From positions 3,968,001-4,032,000 of the forward strand of contig NZ_OY762229.1 of assembly GCF_963665355.1 (NCBI RefSeq): DNA of 64,000 bases, given 5' to 3'. This document shows, one piece after another, positions 56,002 to 63,220 of the stretch. Under the pieces are notes generated by a model that ran no database searches, was not told the origin of the DNA, and saw nothing but the letters and a program-made list of their open reading frames with translations. Within the stretch, counting starts at the first letter, position 1. Every line of letters starts with the position of its first letter. The translations under genes were made by a program, and so were the position numbers. The stretch is from an uncultured Desulfobacter sp. GTDB lineage: Bacteria; Desulfobacterota; Desulfobacteria; Desulfobacterales; Desulfobacteraceae.

Positions 56002-57296
56002 AGAGCTCTCCAGGCTGAAAAAATATCCCGGGCAATATTTTTCACACCGATCGTTTTCTTAACGGCAGAAAGGGCAAGTTCGGCAACGCCTTTTTTAGGC
56101 TTGCCGTCAATGCGATAGAGGCTTTCCATAAGCCGACAGGCAAGATCCGGATATGCGTCAAAAATTCTGTCATTATGGAGCATACCGGGTGCGCGTTTAA
56201 ATTTTTTTAAATCCTGCATCACAAAACTGTTTTCCAACAGGTTGTTGTAGCGTTGCAGTCCCGTCTTACTGAAGTCCCTGTTTTTGTGGGCCTCTATGGC
56301 GGCCTGCGCCGCCAGGATTCCTGAGTGGGAGGCGAGGTTGACGCCCTCTAAATGCAGGCCGGTCACATTGCAAAACGCCGCAGCGTCCCCTGCAACAAGA
56401 ATTCCGTTGCCCACAAGCTGGGGGACCATCTCATAGCCGCCTTCCGGGATGATATGGGCGGAATACTCCATGAGGCGTCCACCTTTGAGCAATTTTTTCA
56501 GATGCGGATGGGCCGTAAAATCATTTAGCAGATCACAGGGGGTTTTCTTACTTTTTTTCAGGCTGCCGATATGCGCAACAAGTCCGATGGAAACAGAGTC
56601 GTAGTTGGTATAAAGACATCCGCCTCCCCGCACGCCGGCATTGCAGCCCACAAACTCATTGGCAACGCCCTGGTTGCGGACGAGCCCGAACCGGTCATCA
56701 ATGACTTGTTTAGGCAGATCGTACAGCGCCTTGACACCCACGGCCATCTGATCGGGGTTGAAGGCTGGAGATCTCAGACCGGCTTTTGCTGCGATAAATG
56801 AGAGCACACCGTCTGCGGCAATGATGACGGGGGCACAAAGCTTTCCGGTCCGCCCCAGCACCGTTATCCCTTTTACCCGGCCCTGCTCCATGATAACGTC
56901 ATCCACCATTGCCCTGGTGATCAGGGTTGCCCCCGCTTCCACCGCCTGCCGGGCCAGCCAGTTGTCAAATTTGGGCCGCAGAACCGTATACCCGTTATAT
57001 GGCGCCCGGTCAAAATTGCCGGACTCCAATTGAAGGTTCACCGTTGAATCGGCATTCATGAAAGTTAGGCTTTTTTTGTTCACATGACGTTCAATGGGGG
57101 CCTTGCGCCAGTATTCGGGAATATAGTCTTCAAGGGAGCTCATGCGATGCAGCAGACCGCCGAACATATTTTTTTCACCAGGGAAATTGCCCCGCTCCAA
57201 AAGCGCAACATCAAGTCCGGCCCGGGCCAGGGCCAGGGCTGCCGAAGAACCGGCAGGGCCTGCCCCAACCACAATGGCTTGGAATAAACGTGTCAT
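55998..57296 (-). CDS. fixC: FixC-like ETF:quinone oxidoreductase flavoprotein
   Basis: The 432-residue flavoprotein has an N-terminal FAD Rossmann motif (AIVVGAGPAGSSAALALARA), the family's NMFGGLLHRMSSLEDYIPEY segment and a C-terminal FAD contact (GILVAGDAAAFCNVTGLHLE, then GVNLASHSG). FixC accepts electrons from ETF and, with FixX, reduces membrane quinone. It follows etfA with no gap. Here the quinone would be menaquinone, consistent with the ubiE gene in the same window. Confidence 0.93.
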   Translation of the reverse strand: MTRLFQAIVVGAGPAGSSAALALARAGLDVALLERGNFPGEKNMFGGLLHRMSSLEDYIPEYWRKAPIERHVNKKSLTFMNADSTVNLQLESGNFDRAPYNGYTVLRPKFDNWLARQAVEAGATLITRAMVDDVIMEQGRVKGITVLGRTGKLCAPVIIAADGVLSFIAAKAGLRSPAFNPDQMAVGVKALYDLPKQVIDDRFGLVRNQGVANEFVGCNAGVRGGGCLYTNYDSVSIGLVAHIGSLKKSKKTPCDLLNDFTAHPHLKKLLKGGRLMEYSAHIIPEGGYEMVPQLVGNGILVAGDAAAFCNVTGLHLEGVNLASHSGILAAQAAIEAHKNRDFSKTGLQRYNNLLENSFVMQDLKKFKRAPGMLHNDRIFDAYPDLACRLMESLYRIDGKPKKGVAELALSAVKKTIGVKNIARDIFSAWRAL

Positions 57297-58313
57297 TTAT
57301 TTTCCCCCCGTGGCCGTGCGCACCCGTTCAAGCAGTCGTGGTAAAATTTCCTTCACATCGGCGACAAACCCCTGGTCCGCATTGGGAAAGATGGGGGCTT
57401 TGGCATCGTTGTTGATTGCAACGATGTGCTGTGCGTCCTGAATGCCTCCCACATGGTGCATGGAGCCGGAAACCCCAAACGTGACGTAGAGCCTCGGCTT
57501 AACGCACCTTCCTGTCCGGCCCACCATTCTGTCAAAGTCTGCCCATCCCAAATCATACACCGGCCGGGTCACCCCAAGGGAGGTGCCAAGCAGCCGGCAC
57601 AACTCGCGGAGTTGTTCAAAATCGGCGTTGTCACACCCTTTGCCGGCGCAAAAAATCACATCGGCGTCAGTCAAATCAACGGTTTGGGGGTCCGACGGGA
57701 TTCTCTCCACAATAACGGAACATTTGGTGGCTGATTCAGCAAGTTCAGCTTCAGCCGGTGATATGTACTCATTGATCTGTAAAGAAGTTTTGGCATCCGT
57801 ATGGAGGCTGACCGGACTCAACGCGTTGACCGGAACGGTGATGAGCAGAAATCCGCGTTGATGCCAGATCCGTGCCTCATCAATGCGCCGGCCCATTACC
57901 CGACGGCTCAGTTGTATTCCTTGATCATTGCGGCTTAAGGCATTGACTTCGGTGACCAGTGCCGCATCAAGCCTGGCGGCCAGCAACGGTGCCAGGGTAC
58001 ACCCTAAATCATTGTGGGCAAAGGCGATGATACCCCCGTTTTGCTCGGCGACAAATCCGGCAAGCATGGCGCCCAGTATCTGCGGGGTGTCAAGATACCG
58101 TTCTGCGTTCTTAAGTATGGTCACTTCAGGCACACCGTAGTCGGCGAACATCTGTCGGGTTTCCAGCCCAAGCGGAGAAAAAACAAGTGCACGCCAAGAA
58201 GAATCAAGAAGTTTCGACAGACGCGCACCATAGGACAAAAGCCCCTGTCCCGTCCTGTCTGGTGCCCCTTCGGGCAGTTCCGTCACAAGCCACAGATCAT
58301 TACACCCCATCAC
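57297..58313 (-). CDS. etfA: Electron-transfer flavoprotein alpha subunit (FixB-like)
   Basis: The 338-residue protein has the two-lobed ETF-alpha layout. The N-terminal lobe is divergent. The C-terminal FAD-binding lobe is well conserved: GTSLGVTRPVYDLGWADFDR, GRTGRCVKPRLYVTFGVSGS, then HHVGGIQDAQHIVAINNDAK and APIFPNADQGF. It holds the FAD that passes electrons to FixC. Its ATG overlaps the stop of the upstream flavoprotein gene by four bases, showing one transcript with the mycofactocin genes. Confidence 0.92.
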   Translation of the reverse strand: MMGCNDLWLVTELPEGAPDRTGQGLLSYGARLSKLLDSSWRALVFSPLGLETRQMFADYGVPEVTILKNAERYLDTPQILGAMLAGFVAEQNGGIIAFAHNDLGCTLAPLLAARLDAALVTEVNALSRNDQGIQLSRRVMGRRIDEARIWHQRGFLLITVPVNALSPVSLHTDAKTSLQINEYISPAEAELAESATKCSVIVERIPSDPQTVDLTDADVIFCAGKGCDNADFEQLRELCRLLGTSLGVTRPVYDLGWADFDRMVGRTGRCVKPRLYVTFGVSGSMHHVGGIQDAQHIVAINNDAKAPIFPNADQGFVADVKEILPRLLERVRTATGGK

Positions 58314-60277
58314 AGTTCTCTTCCCACCTTGTGCCCTTCCCAGATGGCCATATCAAGTTTGCGGGGTGCCACGCAGTCCCCGATCCTGTGCAGCTCAGGC
58401 ACCTTACCTTTCAACGATTGGTAGAGACCGTCATTGACCTGCTGGCCCATGGCAAGCACCAGGGTGTCATAAGGTCCCCATTCATGCCACTGGTTGGAAT
58501 AGACATTAAACCCTTTGACCCTTTTTTCCCCCTTTTCCCCGCCGATTTCCATGACCGCAATATCAGGCGTGAAGGTGATGCCTTTTTGCAGCAAGCGTTG
58601 GCGGGTCAGGTACAGGTCCTGGGTTGGTCCAAGTTCGGCGCCGATGAACAGACTTGAGGTGATCATATGGACCTTTTTGCCCTGATCCGCCAGAAACTCC
58701 GCCGTGGCGGATGCCCGATGATGGCCGTCATAGTCGATAAAGCCGATATGCTCGCCAAGCTCGGCCTCGCCGTTGAGCACCTGCCAGACATTGAACACTG
58801 CCGGGCCGTCCCACCCGCCCACGGGATATTCTTTGGGCACACTGCCGGTGGCCACGATCACGGCGTCGGGTTGTTCTGCCGCCACAAGTTCAGGGGTCAC
58901 GGTCACGCCCAAACAAAGCTTAACACCGGCTTTCTCCAGCTGTGCCTTTTCATTGCGGACAACGACCCCGACCTCATCACGGCCGGCACCTTTCATGGCA
59001 ATGTTGACCTGACCGCCCACCTGCGCCTGCCGCTCGTACAGCGTCACATCATGGCCGCGCCGGGCAGCCATCTTGGCGGCCCACATACCGGCCGGCCCCG
59101 CGCCTGCAATGAGCACTTTCTTTTTCACTGCGGCAGGGGTGGTGTATGTTTCTCCCCCCATCTCCTTTTCCCGACCCACGCAGGGATTTTGTATACAGCC
59201 AAGGGTTTTGTTCATGCCGATACGGCCGATGCAGCCCTGGTTGTCGGCGATACAGTGCCGGATATCATCAAGCCGTCCGGTTTGCGCCTTTCGGGGCAAA
59301 AAGGGGTCGCAGATAAGCCCCCGGCACATGCCGATCATGTCGGCCTGTCCTGCTTCAAGCACCTTTTCCGCCATGACCGGATCATTGATGCGCCCGGTGC
59401 AGAAAACCGGCAGATTCACCTTCTCCCGCATGCCTGCGGCCAGGGGGATGGTATACCCCAGGGGCATGTGCATGGTGCCTTCCACCAGATAGAGATTGTA
59501 GAAGGTGGCAATGGAGAGATCCATAAAATCAATCAGGCCGCTTTGTTCGAAAATCATGCCGATCTCCTGGACATCGGCAAGGTTCAAGCCGCCCGGAATC
59601 ATTTCATCCGCGCACATCCGGATGCCGATGGTAAAATCCCGGCCCACGGCCCGGCGAACCGCCTCAACAAACATCAGCGGTGCCCGCATGCGATTCTCAA
59701 GGCTGCCGCCAAACTGATCCTGCCTGAAATTGGTCAAGGGAGAGAGAAACTGCCGGGCCAGGCTGGAGTGGCCGAACTGGATCTCCACACCGTCAAAGCC
59801 TCCCTCCCGAACGTGAAGGGCGCTTTGGGCAAAATATTGGGTCACCTCATCAATATCTTCGGGCTCCATCTCCTTGGGTGTCTCCCTGAACAGCACATCC
59901 GGCATGGGACTGGGTGCCCAGACAGGAAGTCTGGAGTTGGAACCGTCACATTGCTGGCCATTGTGGTTGATCTGGGCAAAAATGCGGCAATCATACTGGT
60001 GAATGTGATCGGTGATTTTTTTAAACCCGTCCACAACCCGGGGGTGATAGACATCAATGAGTTTCTCATACGCCATATCCGTGGGATGGACGCTCATCTC
60101 CTCGGTGATGATCAACCCGGCACCGCCCCTGGCCCGCTCTCCCCAATAATACATCTGGCGCTCACTGGGCATATTGTTGACCGCAAAATTGGTCAAATGT
60201 GGTTGAAAGGAGATACGATTTTTAACTTCGACAGTCCCCAGGGTAATGGGTGAAAACAGCTTGTTAAAAGTTGACAT
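58310..60277 (-). CDS. Old-yellow-enzyme/FadH-type flavoprotein, mycofactocin-linked
   Basis: The 655-residue protein has an FMN TIM barrel (SPITLGTVEVKNRISFQPHL, FGGSLENRMRAPLMFVEAVR), iron-sulfur cysteines in the middle (CIGRIGMNKTLGCIQNPCVG) and a C-terminal FAD/NAD(P) domain (LIAGAGPAGMWAAKMAARRG). This is the 2,4-dienoyl-CoA reductase / trimethylamine dehydrogenase architecture. A subgroup occurs in mycofactocin clusters with unknown substrate. Because it sits directly upstream of etfA it could donate electrons to ETF, as trimethylamine dehydrogenase does. GAGGAG lies somewhat far (11 bases) from the ATG. Confidence 0.88.
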   Translation of the reverse strand: MSTFNKLFSPITLGTVEVKNRISFQPHLTNFAVNNMPSERQMYYWGERARGGAGLIITEEMSVHPTDMAYEKLIDVYHPRVVDGFKKITDHIHQYDCRIFAQINHNGQQCDGSNSRLPVWAPSPMPDVLFRETPKEMEPEDIDEVTQYFAQSALHVREGGFDGVEIQFGHSSLARQFLSPLTNFRQDQFGGSLENRMRAPLMFVEAVRRAVGRDFTIGIRMCADEMIPGGLNLADVQEIGMIFEQSGLIDFMDLSIATFYNLYLVEGTMHMPLGYTIPLAAGMREKVNLPVFCTGRINDPVMAEKVLEAGQADMIGMCRGLICDPFLPRKAQTGRLDDIRHCIADNQGCIGRIGMNKTLGCIQNPCVGREKEMGGETYTTPAAVKKKVLIAGAGPAGMWAAKMAARRGHDVTLYERQAQVGGQVNIAMKGAGRDEVGVVVRNEKAQLEKAGVKLCLGVTVTPELVAAEQPDAVIVATGSVPKEYPVGGWDGPAVFNVWQVLNGEAELGEHIGFIDYDGHHRASATAEFLADQGKKVHMITSSLFIGAELGPTQDLYLTRQRLLQKGITFTPDIAVMEIGGEKGEKRVKGFNVYSNQWHEWGPYDTLVLAMGQQVNDGLYQSLKGKVPELHRIGDCVAPRKLDMAIWEGHKVGREL

Positions 60278-60314
60278 GTCTTAAAAAACTCCTCTTTGGC
60301 AATACATTTACATG

Positions 60315-61352
60315 TCATACGCCGGCGTGCGCATCGGCAATGGCCGTCACGCAACGCTCAAGGCATTCGGGGTCACCGCCCGCAATCTCATTTTTCAGAT
60401 GGTACGCAACGGCCGGGCACCCGCCGTGACACTGGTCAAACCGTTTGCAATCCTCACAGGAGTGAATACGAAGGCTGCGAAAGGATTGAAAAATCTCCGC
60501 ATTGTCCCAGATGTCAAGAAAGGCGGATTGCCTTATCGAGCCTGCATAAAACCGCTCACTTTGCAAAAATGCACAGGGGAAGACATCGCCTGTGGGCCCG
60601 ACGCAACAGGTCAACTTGGCCGCCCCGCAGAGATTTAACCCCAGTCCCTGCCGCTCCTGGGAGGTCAAAGAGAAAAAACTGTCGCCGGTGCGCACATCGG
60701 GGCAGTCGTTAAGCCATTGTGAAAAGGTAATAAGCTGGTGGGCTGTGGGCCGCAACATCTCCCAGTTTTCCCGGCCCCGCCCCGACGGACGAAATCGGCT
60801 GGCCCTGAATGACACGCCCATGGATTGTGCCAGCGCATGCAGTGCAGGAATCTCAGCCGCATTCTGGGCTGTGAGTACTGTATTGATGCTGGTGGAGATG
60901 GGGGTTGCCGCCAGCATTTTAACCGCTTCGACTGCGCCTTCAAAGGTGCCTTTGCCCCGTATGGCGTCACAGCCGGCAGGCGTTGCGCCGTCAATGCTGA
61001 CCTGGACGGCAACCCAATCGCTTTTTTCTGCCAGTGTTGCGACTTTTTCTTTATCAAGCAGCAGGCCGTTGGTGGAGATACAGGTCATGATATTCTTCTC
61101 ATGGCACCGCTCCAGAATCTGGTAGAAATCAGGCCTGATAAACGGTTCGCCACCACCAAAATTAATCTGAAACACAGTGGCCGCACTGAGTTGATCGATC
61201 AGATCAAAGGCCTCCCGGGTGGACAATTCGTTTTCAGCGGGCAGTCCGGAGGCCGAAAGGCAGTGGCTGCACCGCAGGTTACACTGCTGGGTCACTTCCC
61301 AGGTAAGGTTGACAGGGGCACTGAGCCCCTGCTCAACATATCTATTGCTCAT
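60315..61352 (-). CDS. mftC: Radical SAM maturase MftC
   Basis: The 345-residue enzyme has the radical-SAM motif CNLRCSHC near the N-terminus (ATG at 61352) and INFGGGEPFIRP. A C-terminal SPASM domain carries auxiliary cluster cysteines: LNLCGAAKLTCCVGPTGDVF, PCAFLQ, then CEDCKRFDQCHGGCPAV and DPECLERC. In mycobacteria MftC decarboxylates the C-terminal tyrosine of MftA and crosslinks it to valine. The mftB-mftC overlap of 11 bases and adjacency to mftA make the assignment strong. A TTG seven codons upstream is an alternative start. Confidence 0.95.
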   Translation of the reverse strand: MSNRYVEQGLSAPVNLTWEVTQQCNLRCSHCLSASGLPAENELSTREAFDLIDQLSAATVFQINFGGGEPFIRPDFYQILERCHEKNIMTCISTNGLLLDKEKVATLAEKSDWVAVQVSIDGATPAGCDAIRGKGTFEGAVEAVKMLAATPISTSINTVLTAQNAAEIPALHALAQSMGVSFRASRFRPSGRGRENWEMLRPTAHQLITFSQWLNDCPDVRTGDSFFSLTSQERQGLGLNLCGAAKLTCCVGPTGDVFPCAFLQSERFYAGSIRQSAFLDIWDNAEIFQSFRSLRIHSCEDCKRFDQCHGGCPAVAYHLKNEIAGGDPECLERCVTAIADAHAGV

Positions 61353-61590
61353 ACACAAACCCCTTTTGCACAAGTTGCCTGAGAAACGTCAGAATAACTT
61401 TCTTTTGATTATCAGGCAACGACGCCAGCACCTTTTTTTGAACAGAATCCTTTTGGAAAAACGCGCAGGTCAACACCGAACCTGTCTCTGCAAAAAGGAG
61501 CTTTGGCCCCAGGGAGCTGTAAAAGAGCAGACCGAACTGCTCCTGCCTCACCTGGCTGGTCGACCGTAACACAAAGGCAGGGTCGTTCAT
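61342..61590 (-). CDS. mftB: Mycofactocin peptide chaperone MftB
   Basis: The predicted 82-residue protein has the winged-helix RiPP recognition fold by pattern: beta strands at the start (QEQFGLLFYSSLGPKLLFAE) and a helical end (VILTFLRQLVQKGFVYEQ). MftB binds the leader of MftA and presents it to MftC. The ATG at 61590 lies two bases after the mftA stop codon; a TTG at 61608 would overlap mftA. Its stop codon lies within the first codons of mftC. Confidence 0.93.
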   Translation of the reverse strand: MNDPAFVLRSTSQVRQEQFGLLFYSSLGPKLLFAETGSVLTCAFFQKDSVQKKVLASLPDNQKKVILTFLRQLVQKGFVYEQ

Positions 61591-61592
61591 GA

Positions 61593-61745
61593 TCAGTAGA
61601 CTCCGCAAATCCCGTCTATGGCCAGTTCTTCAATTCTGATTTCCTCAATAATGCAGGGGGCCTCCTGGATATTTTCCATTGTCTCTTTGTCAATCCCGGC
61701 AGTTTGTTCCGTATTTTTTATTTCTTTGCGTGTCGTTTTTTCCAT
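61593..61745 (-). CDS. mftA: Mycofactocin precursor peptide MftA
   Basis: This 50-residue peptide has a charged leader (about 1-40, with one Cys in EAPCIIEEIRIEELA) and ends in IDGICGVY, the invariant C-terminus of mycofactocin precursors. The last two residues, Val-Tyr, become the redox core after MftC action. GGAGAAAAG precedes the ATG at 61745. It sits 29 bases after the alcohol dehydrogenase gene and just before mftB. It is too short for most gene finders, so it may be missing from automatic annotations. Confidence 0.97.
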   Translation of the reverse strand: MEKTTRKEIKNTEQTAGIDKETMENIQEAPCIIEEIRIEELAIDGICGVY

Positions 61746-61774
61746 TATACTTTTCTCCGTGTAAATAGTGGCCT

Positions 61775-62917
61775 TTAATCGATTTCACAAACCCAACGGC
61801 CTTTAATCTGCCGTTTGTCCATGGCCTCGGCCACATCATTAATATCGTCCAGTTTAAATCTTTTAGTAATCAGCTTGTCAAGCTTAAGATCATGCTGCAT
61901 CGCCATCTTGACCAGACGGGGGATATCATCATGGGTTGAAATCGAACCATAGAGATTCCCCTTGATGGTCTTCTGGTGCAGCGGCAGAAGCATCAAGGGC
62001 AGATTGGTTGTCTGATCATGGGGGGAGACACCGATAACAATCAACTCACCTCCGATACTTGTGGACCAGTAGGCCTGGATGATTGCACCGGGATCACCTT
62101 TTACTTCAAACACATACTCTGCGCCGCCGCCCATGATGCTGCCGTCCGCCATCTTTACGCCGCCGGTGAGCAGCTGAATGGCCGGGACCGGATCTTCTCT
62201 GGAACTGTCGATGAAATGGGTGGCGCCGAATTCCATGGCCAGTTCCCGTTTGCTGCCTTCAATATCAACGGCAATTAACGGGTAGGCATGGCGCATGGCT
62301 GCGGCCCGCAGAACATTGAGGCCGACACCGCCAAGACAGTAAACGGCCACAGAGGCCCCGGGAGTAAAGGCGGCCGTATTAAACACAGAGCCCCAGCCCG
62401 TGGGAACGCAACATCCCATCAGCGCGGCCTGCTCCAGAGGGAACTCTTTGGGCATGGGAATGACCGCCCGTTCGGGAACCACCGAGTGTGTTGAAAAACA
62501 GGAGACAAAATTTCCGTGCCGAACCACACCGCCATTGGCATCTCTCATGCGTGCGGTGCCGTCAAGCAGGAAACCTTCCAGAAAATAATTGAAACTGGTG
62601 GTGCAGATATTGCCCTTGCCCCTGCGGCAATTGGGACAATGTCCACAGGGAACCATCCAGGTAACGCCCACATGATCGCCCTTTTTTACGGAAGTGACGC
62701 CCGGACCGACGGCTTCAACAATACCTGCGCCTTCGTGACCTGCAACCAAAGGCATCTTGACGGGGACTTCACCTTTGAGCATATGCAAGTCGGAATGACA
62801 GTATCCGGTATGGGTGTACTTGATCAGCACCTCATTTGCCTTGGGTGGATCCAATTCCAGAGTTTCAATGGAATATTTCATACCGGGTTCCCGTAAAACA
62901 GCACCTTTGATCTTCAT
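61775..62917 (-). CDS. NDMA-type zinc alcohol dehydrogenase, mycofactocin-linked
   Basis: The 380-residue zinc-dependent medium-chain dehydrogenase has catalytic zinc ligands in HTGYCHSDLH and AGHEGAGIVEAVG. Structural zinc cysteines lie in CGHCPNCRRGKGNIC, and the nucleotide-binding turn is YCLGGVGLNVL. It belongs by pattern to the NDMA-dependent (nicotinoprotein) alcohol dehydrogenases, which keep their NAD bound and depend on an external acceptor; mycofactocin is thought to fill that role. It is the first gene before mftA, with AAGGAGACGCT upstream. A near-identical paralogue is encoded just upstream. Confidence 0.93.
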   Translation of the reverse strand: MKIKGAVLREPGMKYSIETLELDPPKANEVLIKYTHTGYCHSDLHMLKGEVPVKMPLVAGHEGAGIVEAVGPGVTSVKKGDHVGVTWMVPCGHCPNCRRGKGNICTTSFNYFLEGFLLDGTARMRDANGGVVRHGNFVSCFSTHSVVPERAVIPMPKEFPLEQAALMGCCVPTGWGSVFNTAAFTPGASVAVYCLGGVGLNVLRAAAMRHAYPLIAVDIEGSKRELAMEFGATHFIDSSREDPVPAIQLLTGGVKMADGSIMGGGAEYVFEVKGDPGAIIQAYWSTSIGGELIVIGVSPHDQTTNLPLMLLPLHQKTIKGNLYGSISTHDDIPRLVKMAMQHDLKLDKLITKRFKLDDINDVAEAMDKRQIKGRWVCEID

Positions 62918-63173
62918 AGCGTCTCCTTGTGGACTTCAATATGGTTGTTGCATGGGTAAAACACGGGGGAATTGGGCGGGGTATCAAAACTGCCTGTTCT
63001 TCCTGGTTCATCTCCTTGCAGGTTCTATCATCCCTTAAACCGCCCGACTTTATCGCGGTCCGGGAACTCATCCGTTTGACTTTCAAACGGGTTGGGATAA
63101 TACCATGACAATAGAGGGTCGGCAACAGCCATGAATTTTAATTTGTCAAGGAAAAGCTTTACAACTTTAAAAA
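62918..63173 (-). promoter_or_regulatory. Likely promoter region of the mycofactocin operon
   Basis: A terminator closes the upstream alcohol dehydrogenase gene at 63174-63208, so the operon beginning at 62917 needs its own promoter in this 256-base gap. The ribosome site AAGGAGACG is clear. I could not assign -35/-10 boxes or an operator with confidence. Confidence 0.45.
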
Positions 63174-63208
63174 ATAAAAAAAAGTTGGATGGGGTACCCC
63201 ATCCAACT
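63174..63208 (-). terminator. Rho-independent terminator between the two dehydrogenases
   Basis: A perfect 26-bp palindrome (63183-63208) is followed on the minus strand by an almost pure T-run (63168-63182). It separates the upstream dehydrogenase from the mycofactocin operon. Confidence 0.95.
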
Positions 63209-63220
63209 CATTAATATTTT

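Noticed and set aside
58667-60253. 528-codon open frame on the plus strand
   Set aside because: It lies wholly antisense to the OYE/FadH flavoprotein, whose motifs are unmistakable. The antisense translation is low-complexity His/Pro/Gly-rich sequence with no domain, as expected from GC-biased third positions.
63183-63208. Palindrome as an operator site
   Set aside because: A long T-run follows on the minus strand directly after the upstream dehydrogenase gene, which makes a terminator the better reading.
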